Origin: Spirochaetales bacterium
Lineage (GTDB): Bacteria; Spirochaetota; Spirochaetia; SZUA-6; RPPD01
DNA: 57,630 nt
Direction of reading: 5' to 3'
NCBI GenBank assembly: GCA_016929065.1
Contig: JAFGJO010000025.1
Coordinates: 1 to 57,630 of the forward strand
Shown here: positions 8,387 to 14,510 of the stretch, piece by piece
Layout of the letters: every line of letters begins with the position of its first letter
Numbering within the stretch: the first letter of the stretch is position 1
Position numbers and translations under genes: made by a program
Notes under the pieces: model-generated
Seen by the model: only the letters and a program-made list of their open reading frames with translations
Told to the model about the DNA's origin: nothing
Database searches by the model: none

Positions 8387-8579
8387 GAAATATTTCCTCC
8401 ACAGTACATGATAGGGTTTTGGCAAGCACGAGTGCAAGATACACAGACGGGGTATAATTGCCTTTTTCCATCGCAATGATTGTTTGTCTGGTCACACCAA
8501 CCTGTTCTGCCAGCTGTTCCTGGGTGAGCTCCAGTATTGTTCTGCGTATCCGTATATTGTTTTTTACCGTTCCCGACAT
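8367..8579 (-). CDS. Small Xre-family helix-turn-helix regulator
   Basis: About 70 residues making up a single Cro/C1-type HTH domain: RTILELTQEQLAEQVGVTRQ followed by TIIAMEKGNYTPSVYLALVLAKTL, then the short C-terminal VEEIFHVE typical of YvaO/PlcR-like mini-regulators. Two ATGs stand in a row (8582 and 8579). The -10 box of its promoter ends 3 nt before the first, so the transcript probably begins at the second ATG, giving a leaderless mRNA. It probably represses itself through the dyad between -35 and -10 and is coupled to the small membrane gene it overlaps. Confidence 0.88.
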   Translation of the reverse strand: MSGTVKNNIRIRRTILELTQEQLAEQVGVTRQTIIAMEKGNYTPSVYLALVLAKTLSCTVEEIFHVENPA

Positions 8580-8585
8580 CATACC

Positions 8586-8614
8586 AATGTAAAAACAACT
8601 TTACATGTCGTCAA
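8586..8614 (-). promoter_or_regulatory. Promoter with operator dyad upstream of the Xre regulator
   Basis: On the minus strand TTGACG (8609-8614), 17 bp, TACATT (8586-8591). The spacer and -10 hold a perfect inverted repeat at 8587-8606: ATGTAAA, six bases, TTTACAT. Placing a dyad between -35 and -10 is the classic autorepression layout. Confidence 0.75.
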
Positions 8615-8680
8615 TCTGCATTGCTGCGTTTTTTATACTGTTTCCGCGGGAGACGGATCAGAAATACCGGTGAGTTTGCC

Positions 8681-8709
8681 TTTACTTTTTATTTGATCGT
8701 TTTTATACT
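8681..8709 (+). promoter_or_regulatory. Candidate promoter of slyD
   Basis: TTTACT (8681-8686), 17 bp, TATACT (8704-8709), giving a leader of about 89 nt before slyD. It is divergent from the Xre promoter. Confidence 0.45.
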
Positions 8710-8804
8710 ACAAGAAATGAATAACGTATGCTGATCGATACTCTGCAATTCTTTTTTTCCGGCGGCTGAACAGTATTCATTAAAAACATAATGCGGAGGC
8801 GCAC

Positions 8805-9266
8805 ATGGAAATAAAAAAGGATATGGCAGTATCAATTCATTATACCCTGAAGGATATTGACGGAAAAGTTCTTGATACATCCGAAAACAATGAACCTTTG
8901 AAATATCTTCACGGGTACGGCCAGATGATCCCCGGAGTTGAAAACAGCCTCGAAGGAAAGAAAATCGGCGACAGCCTTGAGGTAACTGTTGAACCGAAAG
9001 ACGGATATGGCGAATATGATGAACGGCTGATCGCCAAAGTCGAAAAAGCAAAAATCAATGCAGATATCAAACTTGAAGCCGGAATGCCGCTCCAGGCCGA
9101 GACCGGGGAGGGTGTGCATGTGTTGTATGTCAAAAAGATCGAGGGCGAAGATGTCTATCTGGACGGGAATCATCCTCTGGCCGGCATTCCGCTGCACTTT
9201 TCTCTTTCCGTCGTGGATGTTCAGGAAGCAACAGAAGAAGAAAAACAGCACGGCCACGCGCACTAG
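8805..9266 (+). CDS. slyD: SlyD-like FKBP-type peptidyl-prolyl cis-trans isomerase
   Basis: A 153-residue cytoplasmic chaperone and prolyl isomerase. The FKBP core (YTLKDIDGKVLDTS, then LKYLHGYGQMIPGVENSLEGKKIGD) is interrupted by the insert-in-flap chaperone domain (about residues 65-130) and resumes at NHPLAGIPLHFSLSVVDV. The tail is short and ends EEEKQHGHAH, with only three His, so the metal-storing histidine-rich tail of Escherichia coli SlyD is largely absent. A strong GCGGAGG site precedes the ATG. It stands alone, with a candidate promoter at 8681-8709. Confidence 0.93.
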   Translation: MEIKKDMAVSIHYTLKDIDGKVLDTSENNEPLKYLHGYGQMIPGVENSLEGKKIGDSLEVTVEPKDGYGEYDERLIAKVEKAKINADIKLEAGMPLQAETGEGVHVLYVKKIEGEDVYLDGNHPLAGIPLHFSLSVVDVQEATEEEKQHGHAH

Positions 9267-9284
9267 GATCATTTCACACAGAGC

Positions 9285-9310
9285 CGGGCACTCAAGGTCT
9301 TGAGTGCCCG
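9285..9310. other. Perfect 11-bp hairpin after slyD
   Basis: CGGGCACTCAA and TTGAGTGCCCG flank a GGTC loop. It lies 18 nt after the slyD stop but has no following T-run, so it is not a standard intrinsic terminator. It could protect the 3' end of the mRNA. Confidence 0.7.
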
Positions 9311-9389
9311 TTGAGCGTACAGCATTATAATTAATCCAAACCTTTTTCAATCCTCTCTGTGCTCTGTGGCTCCGTGAGAAATCTATTTT

Positions 9390-9989
9390 CTATCTCCTGC
9401 CGCGCTCCGCGGAACCGGAGATAATTTCATAAAATTCAGTCACCGTTATATATTCAGGTGAAAAATCAGCCCCATAGCCCTGTATCTGGGAATAGAAGGA
9501 CCGAAGGTGATTCCGTGATCCCTTGACCAGATTCTCATAGACCGCAAGGATATCACTCTTTGATGTCTGAGCCATCAAATTCTCGAGGTCAAAGATATCC
9601 AGTTCTTCAACACGTGCTCCCACAGTTACTGCGGAGACTGCGTCTTTTTTGCCTAATGTGGTAAGATCATTATACAATTTTTGCAGCTCGGCATTTTTAA
9701 ACACTCCCCGGACATCAACGGCAACAGGATCTTCCATTCTGTATTCTGTGATCAATGTCTTCACGGCATCCATATGGGACTGCTCACTTGCTGCGATATT
9801 CTTGAAAATCGGGATATTCCAGGTATCGTACAGTGCGAGGTAGACATCTCGTGCCAGTTTTTCCTCTTCCCGCATCTGGAGAATTCCCTGCTGTTCTTCC
9901 ATTGTCAATCTTGAATCGTCTGCAAATGCTGATACAGCTGTTGTCGTAATCATAAAGATCACTATTGCTGATAAAAATATTTTTTTCAT
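9390..9989 (-). CDS. Exported DUF2202 (ferritin-like) protein
   Basis: A mature protein of about 180 residues behind a clear signal peptide (MKKIFLSAIVIFMITTTAVSAFA). The start at 9989 is chosen because AAGGAG lies 7-8 nt upstream. The body is all-helical with EEKLARDVYLALYDTWNIPIFKNIAASEQSHMDAV, the pattern of the DUF2202 ferritin-like fold. Glu/His residues in EEEK and EQSHM are candidate metal ligands. Members are often annotated as hypothetical and sit near membrane cytochrome-like proteins. Here the gene follows a small membrane protein (10004-10321) by 14 nt, so they form an operon. An oxidative or metal role is inference. Confidence 0.8.
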   Translation of the reverse strand: MKKIFLSAIVIFMITTTAVSAFADDSRLTMEEQQGILQMREEEKLARDVYLALYDTWNIPIFKNIAASEQSHMDAVKTLITEYRMEDPVAVDVRGVFKNAELQKLYNDLTTLGKKDAVSAVTVGARVEELDIFDLENLMAQTSKSDILAVYENLVKGSRNHLRSFYSQIQGYGADFSPEYITVTEFYEIISGSAERGRR

Positions 9990-10003
9990 TGTTGTCTCCT
10001 TTC

Positions 10004-10321
10004 CTACTGCGCGCATTCAGCGGCTGTTTTACTATTTGATTTTTTGCTGAAAAGGTTTTTTGTCGTACAGACAAACCAGTTCCAGTGAAGGACAAGATGT
10101 CCCAATGTGCCGATAACCATGATGATTCCGGACCAGTTGTGAATATCTTTCCATTCAAGACGGGACAGAAACATGATGCTTTGTGATACTGCCGGGTTTC
10201 GGCCTCCCTGGTATCCTCCGCTTCCCGCGAGAAGCAGTACGATTCCCGAAATTGCCGCGGCAATAAAACCAAGACCAATCATGATGTCCACCGCATAGTT
10301 GATTTTTGCCCTGTTTTTCAT
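10004..10321 (-). CDS. Small membrane protein, DUF4405/cytochrome-b-like
   Basis: About 105 residues with two hydrophobic helices. HNWSG and HLVLHW place histidines at the ends of the second helix, as in DUF4405 or cytochrome b561-like small proteins, where they could bind haem. The ATG at 10321 is chosen because AAGGAG sits 6 nt before it; the ATG at 10327 directly touches that site. It is the first gene of an operon with the exported DUF2202 protein, suggesting membrane electron transfer paired with a periplasmic metal or helical protein. Haem binding is inference. Confidence 0.6.
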   Translation of the reverse strand: MKNRAKINYAVDIMIGLGFIAAAISGIVLLLAGSGGYQGGRNPAVSQSIMFLSRLEWKDIHNWSGIIMVIGTLGHLVLHWNWFVCTTKNLFSKKSNSKTAAECAQ

Positions 10322-10415
10322 TCTCATCTCCTTCCGTTTCCATGTTTGATCGGGGAAACGCCATCAATACCAGATTTTCTGTATGTCATCACTGGTATCC
10401 TGTTATATATAATAA

Positions 10416-10435
10416 TCACTATATATAGTAATTGT
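10416..10435. promoter_or_regulatory. Near-palindrome upstream of the DUF4405/DUF2202 operon
   Basis: A 20-bp palindrome with one mismatched pair, centred on the 12-bp perfect ACTATATATAGT (10418-10429). It lies in the intergenic region shared with the MutS-like gene. It resembles operators of GntR/PadR-type repressors in form, but its regulator is unknown. Nothing else with clear function is seen in 10328-10608. Confidence 0.45.
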
Positions 10436-10608
10436 ATAAACAGAATATGAAGAGTATGTGTTGTTCATGGCGATGTTCTGGCGGACCGGAAATCGGGCCA
10501 GGCGCAGCGAAAAACTTTCCAATGATTTTTCTGTGACTCCACGATCTTGCAGAACTTGATCATTCACATTATGCTCAATGATATCATCAATTGAAAAGAA
10601 GGCGATGA

Positions 10609-12306
10609 ATGCAGCCAACAAATCCGATTGACCTCTCCTTTAGTCTGCTCTGGCCCAACGGGAAAAAGGATGATATTGTCCTGTTGCGGGAGGAGACTGC
10701 ACTCGATCTTGATCTCGACAAACTTGTGCAGTTTTTCACGATTGATCCGAAAAACCAGGCGTCACTTTCCCATACATTTCTTTCCCTCTGCCGGAATCCG
10801 GCGACGATTTCGGCCCGGCTTGATATCATTGATGATTTACTGGCATTCCCAAAGCTCAATGACTGCATCGACGATATCCTCCCGGTGATCTATGAATTGC
10901 GGTATTATGCAGAGCACCTGCGGCGGACTGATCTTACCGAACTGCAGGAAGTGGTCTGGCGACTCCGTGAACTGGAAAATTATCTCGTTGTTGTCGTGAA
11001 GCTGGCGGAGGGATTTGCCCCCTGCAGGGAGAAGCTTTGTTCTGCCGGGCTTCGTTCGCTCGCAGACCTGGTGACCGGTATCAAGTCCGGGGAAGATTAC
11101 AGGCGGCTTGCGGATGAACTGCCGGAACTGCTGGGGAAAGTGAATAATATCAAAAGCGTGACGATCGGCGTGAATCTCAATTCGGGAATGATTCCGGCAG
11201 AAGCGACGCTTGTCTCCATAAATGATACCCGGTATACTTACGGGCCTGCCTACAGTAGTCTGTTCGGGAAAGAAAAAACAGCCGGAATTGCACCCCTTCA
11301 TAAAGTCCCTGAAACTCCGGAATTCATCAATCCGCTTGCGGTCCCGCTGTTCAAGGATATTTACGGGATCATGAAAAAAATATTGCGGCCGATTTCAGAA
11401 AAACTGAAAGAATTCGTCAATATCAGCAGCGGGTTGTTCGTCAAACTGGTAGAAGACTTTCTGTTTTTTCGCGGTGCGGTCAAGATGATATCAGTCCTGA
11501 AAAAATCAGGATTGATGATGTGCCGTCCGCGCCTGCTCGACAGCAAAGAACGACGCTGCAATATTTCCGGGCTCTATAATATCAATCTTGCCATTTTCCT
11601 GATGGGAGGACGGTCTGACAATATTGAATCACTGGAAGGAACAATAATCCCGAACAATATTGATCTGGATGACACAGGGAGAATTGCGATTCTCACGGGT
11701 CCCAACAGGGGAGGCAAAACCACCTTTCTTCAGGCGCTTGGACTGGCACATATCATGCTGCAGACTGGATTGTATATTCCTGCCGATTCCGCAGAAATGA
11801 GTCTTGTCGATTCGGTGTATACACACTATCCGGTGCGGGAAAACCTTGAAAAGGGGACCGGGCGTTTTGGAGAAGAGGCACAGCGGATTGCAGTTATTTT
11901 TAATGAGGCGACACAGTCAAGCCTTCTGTTGTTTAATGAAACGCTTTCCAGTACAAGCGCAGGGGAGAGCCTGTATCTGGCTGAGGATATTGTCCGGGTC
12001 TGTCGTACGATGGGTGTCCGGCTTGTTTTCGCAACACATCTGCACCAGCTTGCCGGAAATGTTGATGTAATCAATGGTGATATCCCGGGGGGCAGCAGGG
12101 TGTTCAGCCTGGTTGCCCGGATCGAAAAAGTATCCAGAGACCCGACGCCGGATAGCGAACTGGAAACCATCCGCCCGACATTCCGCATTATCCCTGCCCC
12201 GCCCGAAGGACAAAGCTATGCAATTGAACTTGCGTCAAAGTATGGAATCAGCAGAAAACAACTCCTGGAAAAACTTGCTGACAGGAACATTGTTTCCGGC
12301 CCGTGA
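10609..12306 (+). CDS. MutS-like ATPase lacking mismatch-recognition domains
   Basis: The protein has 565 residues: helical core and lever regions followed by a C-terminal MutS ATPase domain. The P-loop reads GPNRGGKTT (364-372), where canonical MutS has GPNMGGKST. Other MutS motifs follow: LLFNETLSSTSAGES (Walker B and signature) and THLHQL (H-loop). The N-terminal mismatch-binding and connector domains are missing, and so is the Smr nuclease of MutS2. It therefore belongs with the MutS-related orphan ATPases of unknown role. AGAAGG precedes the start by 6 nt. It stands as a single gene. Dimer clamp function on nucleic acid is inferred from the fold. Confidence 0.85.
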   Translation: MQPTNPIDLSFSLLWPNGKKDDIVLLREETALDLDLDKLVQFFTIDPKNQASLSHTFLSLCRNPATISARLDIIDDLLAFPKLNDCIDDILPVIYELRYYAEHLRRTDLTELQEVVWRLRELENYLVVVVKLAEGFAPCREKLCSAGLRSLADLVTGIKSGEDYRRLADELPELLGKVNNIKSVTIGVNLNSGMIPAEATLVSINDTRYTYGPAYSSLFGKEKTAGIAPLHKVPETPEFINPLAVPLFKDIYGIMKKILRPISEKLKEFVNISSGLFVKLVEDFLFFRGAVKMISVLKKSGLMMCRPRLLDSKERRCNISGLYNINLAIFLMGGRSDNIESLEGTIIPNNIDLDDTGRIAILTGPNRGGKTTFLQALGLAHIMLQTGLYIPADSAEMSLVDSVYTHYPVRENLEKGTGRFGEEAQRIAVIFNEATQSSLLLFNETLSSTSAGESLYLAEDIVRVCRTMGVRLVFATHLHQLAGNVDVINGDIPGGSRVFSLVARIEKVSRDPTPDSELETIRPTFRIIPAPPEGQSYAIELASKYGISRKQLLEKLADRNIVSGP

Positions 12307-12422
12307 AAGTTTTGCTTGCCTTTTGGCGGGGTATTGCTATTTTTTAAAAAGACCTTCCCCGCCTGTCGGAATATGTGTCCGGCAGATGAGTATTGAAATA
12401 AAAGAAAGGATTTTTTCTGCAC

Positions 12423-13061
12423 ATGAGAAATAAAATGTTTTTGGCAGCATGTATAGTAAACGGCCTCTTGATCCTTGCCTTTGCCGGAATCCTGTTCTTT
12501 TACAGTACACAACAGGAAAGCAATATACGGTTTCTTAACGATAAAGTATACAAGCCAATCAAGGAACTTTCGGTTCGAAAATCCCGGATCTATGAGATGC
12601 AGGCACGTGTTCACGATGTATTGTTTGTCGACCCTTCTCTTGTCTATGACCTTAACCTGCAGCTCTGGGCTTCGGATCAAAACATGCAAAACCTGTTTGA
12701 TTTTCTTGATACAATTTATGCCGATGAGGAAGATAAAGAGGTTGTGAAAGAAATCAAGGTTGATTATGAAAAGCTTTTATTGCTGCAGAATGAGGTTCGT
12801 GATGTGGCAAAGCGCAGAAACAGGGTCGAGGCAAAGGAATTTACAGACCGGATAAGCCATGTGCAGGGGAACTTGTTCGCCCTGCTTGACGTAAAAATAG
12901 AAAAATGTCTTTTACTGGAAGAAGAAATTGAAGCCATAGCCAGCTCTTTGACACTGATGGTTGTTTTGACTGCAATATGCCTTGGCGGTCTTGGCCTTGT
13001 ATTTAATGCCATCATGGGTATTATCACGATACTCCACGGCAAAATACCGCCATCCGGTTGA
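12423..13061 (+). CDS. Membrane protein with four-helix-bundle-type sensor and no output domain
   Basis: 212 residues: membrane helix near residues 5-28, about 145 residues of predominantly helical periplasmic domain, then a second helix (about 180-203) and a cytoplasmic tail of only a few residues. The layout matches the 4HB_MCP input half of chemoreceptors and sensor kinases, yet the protein ends where HAMP and signalling domains would begin. No chemoreceptor or kinase domain continues in any frame of the next 90 bp. It may be a truncated receptor or a stand-alone sensor that interacts laterally. The ribosome site (AAAGGA) is about 12 nt upstream. A GC-rich inverted repeat (12325-12363) lies in its leader. 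Confidence 0.6.
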   Translation: MRNKMFLAACIVNGLLILAFAGILFFYSTQQESNIRFLNDKVYKPIKELSVRKSRIYEMQARVHDVLFVDPSLVYDLNLQLWASDQNMQNLFDFLDTIYADEEDKEVVKEIKVDYEKLLLLQNEVRDVAKRRNRVEAKEFTDRISHVQGNLFALLDVKIEKCLLLEEEIEAIASSLTLMVVLTAICLGGLGLVFNAIMGIITILHGKIPPSG

Positions 13062-13095
13062 ATAAAAAAACTGCAGCCCGGTGGCAGGGGAAGAA

Positions 13096-13124
13096 TTGTA
13101 GAAAAACTGTAATGCTGATATAAT
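13096..13124 (+). promoter_or_regulatory. Promoter of the 58-residue cysteine protein gene
   Basis: TTGTAG (13096-13101), 17 bp, consensus TATAAT (13119-13124) with an extended TG at 13116-13117. Predicted start near 13131, leaving a 21-nt leader with GGAG. Confidence 0.65.
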
Positions 13125-13151
13125 GACATAAGAAACTGGAGAGAAATAAGA

Positions 13152-13328
13152 ATGGTACACGTTCACCTGAATGAAAGAAATAACGGCGCCTGCCCGCTGT
13201 GCCAACGGCGGCTGGATTGCGGTATTATTTCTGAAATAACTAAAGCCTGCGAAAAAAAAGCAAAACCGCTGAATGATGAGGAAATGGAAGTGGTGATTTA
13301 CCGCTGTCCCATGTTCAAGGAAGAATAA
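13152..13328 (+). CDS. 58-residue cysteine-rich small protein
   Basis: A complete short frame from ATG 13152 to TAA 13328. It contains CPLC, then LDCG, then two further cysteines, five in all, in a layout compatible with a small zinc-binding knuckle. A consensus -10 box with an extended TG and a GGAGAG ribosome site precede it, which supports expression. It is below common ORF length cutoffs and easily missed. I do not recognise the family. It lies between the sensor module and the arsC gene (convergent). A role in metal binding or redox is only a possibility. Confidence 0.65.
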   Translation: MVHVHLNERNNGACPLCQRRLDCGIISEITKACEKKAKPLNDEEMEVVIYRCPMFKEE

Positions 13329-13366
13329 TTACCCGCCCGCACACGGAATGTCAGTTTGCGTTTCTG

Positions 13367-13795
13367 CTATATACCAAGAGACGATTCAAGCGTTTCAACA
13401 AAATTTCGTATCTCGTCACGGACCCGGCGGTAGTGTGCAAGTGCCTCTATTTCCGTGGCAGCAGTTTTCGCGAGCTGCGGGGGATCATCGAATCCCTGGT
13501 GTATAATTTTTGTTTTTGCCGGGAAATAGGGGCAGTGTTCGTTTGCATGGCCGCAAACCGTCACGACATAATCAAATGCCTGAATCGGGAGTTCATCGAC
13601 GGTTTTGCTGGTATGCTGTGAAATATCGGCACCGGCCTCTGCCATTACTTTTACGGCATTTGTATTAAGCCCGTGTTTTTCTATCCCCGCAGAAAAAACT
13701 TCAAAAATATCGCCCTTGAGCTTTTTTGCCCAGCCTTCTGCCATTTGGCTGCGACATGAATTTCCTGTACAGAGAAAAAGAATTGATTTCTTCAT
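13367..13795 (-). CDS. arsC: Thioredoxin-type arsenate reductase (LMW phosphatase fold)
   Basis: 142 residues from the ATG at 13795. The active loop [13 protein letters not shown] gives C-X5-R with nucleophile Cys9 and Arg15. Cys81 and Cys88 in VCGHANEHC match the redox relay cysteines of Staphylococcus ArsC (10, 82, 89). The enzyme reduces arsenate to arsenite, and thioredoxin resolves the disulfide. The start lies one base after the stop of the upstream arsR, so they are coupled; a longer start at 13816 would overlap arsR. The arsenite exporter expected next to it survives only as a deleted remnant across the divergent promoter. Confidence 0.93.
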   Translation of the reverse strand: MKKSILFLCTGNSCRSQMAEGWAKKLKGDIFEVFSAGIEKHGLNTNAVKVMAEAGADISQHTSKTVDELPIQAFDYVVTVCGHANEHCPYFPAKTKIIHQGFDDPPQLAKTAATEIEALAHYRRVRDEIRNFVETLESSLGI

Positions 13796-13796
13796 G

Positions 13797-14129
13797 TTAT
13801 GTCCTTGTTTTTGCAAGACTGAGCTTGTCCCGCTTGATATTTTCTATTATCACGTTTTCAATACAGCTGATAAAGGTCATCACGCAGTCACACTGAAAGG
13901 AGTAGTAAACTGTTGTTCCCTCTTTTGTGTCCCCGACCAGGCCGGCATTTTTCATGACAGAAAGATGTTTTGATATTGTTGAAATGTCTGCACCGATCAT
14001 TTCAGCAAGTTCACAGACACAGTGCGGTTTTTTAAACAGTTTCGCCAGGATAAACAGGCGTAAAGGGTGGGCCATCGCCTTGAGGATGTATGGACGCGTC
14101 TTTACGTGCTTTCTGTTGCTGTCATGCAT
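13797..14129 (-). CDS. arsR: ArsR-family arsenic-responsive repressor
   Basis: A 110-residue winged-helix protein with HCVCEL (Cys at the start of helix 3), the arsenite/antimonite-binding motif of Ars[15 protein letters not shown] follows as the recognition helix. A later CDC pair near the C-terminus could add ligands. AAAGGA precedes the ATG. It is first in an operon with arsC. The intergenic region to the divergent acr3 remnant holds two similar 14-bp candidate operators. It is distinct from the CadC-like protein at 1374, which carries the alpha-5 histidine site that this one lacks. Confidence 0.9.
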   Translation of the reverse strand: MHDSNRKHVKTRPYILKAMAHPLRLFILAKLFKKPHCVCELAEMIGADISTISKHLSVMKNAGLVGDTKEGTTVYYSFQCDCVMTFISCIENVIIENIKRDKLSLAKTRT

Positions 14130-14148
14130 TTTTTATTCCTTTATTATA

Positions 14149-14223
14149 TGGTAATATAGCCAGATACGGGAATGATGGTCAAGAAAATATTGACATATAT
14201 TGGTAATTTGGCTGAATTGCCAA
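14149..14223. promoter_or_regulatory. Divergent ars regulatory region with two candidate operators
   Basis: Two related 14-mers face opposite ways: TGGCTATATTACCA (minus strand, 14149-14162) and TGGCTGAATTGCCA (plus strand, 14209-14222), 11 of 14 bases alike. The second lies within a 9-6-9 inverted repeat (14200-14223). TTGACA at 14190-14195 serves the plus side. On the minus side TTGACC and TATATT are spaced 18 bp. Binding by ArsR is inferred. Confidence 0.55.
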
Positions 14224-14262
14224 TAATTGCTGTTTTAACATTTTTCATGAGGGAGAATACAG

Positions 14263-14455
14263 ATGGAAAAGTGTTTGAGCATTTTTGAGAAATACTTGAC
14301 ACTCCGGGTTCTCTTGTACTTCACTGATGCTGTTTGGGCTGAATTCCGGTGCGTCTTTGGCAACCGTTGTGGGTGTCCTGATTGAGGTGACGGTCGTATT
14401 CCTTCTGATATGGGTATGCAAAAAAACACAGGCTCTGTTTGAAAAACATGTATGA
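14263..14455 (+). pseudogene. acr3: Internally deleted Acr3 arsenite permease remnant
   Basis: ATG 14263, behind GAGGGAG, opens a frame reading [13 protein letters not shown], which matches the start of Acr3 permeases. About 60 bp on, a different frame reads [20 protein letters not shown] and ends [11 protein letters not shown] at the TGA 14453-14455. This is the highly conserved C-terminal helix and tail of Acr3. Some 300 central residues are missing and the two ends are joined out of frame, so the pump is not functional. Position and orientation, divergent from arsR-arsC, are where an Acr3 gene would stand. The original ribosome site and promoter remain. Confidence 0.8.
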
Positions 14456-14495
14456 AAATATCAAAAAAATGCGTATACCCGTTTACTACAAACTC

Positions 14496-14510
14496 TGATA
14501 TAGTATCGCT
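14496..14510 (+). promoter_or_regulatory. Extended -10 promoter of the TolC-like gene (leaderless layout)
   Basis: TGATATAGT (14496-14504) is an extended -10, ending 6 nt before the ATG at 14511. There is no clear -35 and no Shine-Dalgarno. Confidence 0.5.

Noticed and set aside
10403-10621. 72-codon minus-strand frame in the MutS upstream region
   Set aside because: It overlaps the start of the MutS-like gene, has AT-rich composition, no ribosome site and no family resemblance.
12325-12363. Terminator after the MutS-like gene
   Set aside because: GGCGGGG and CCCCGCC pair across a 25-base loop but no T-run follows, so termination cannot be claimed.
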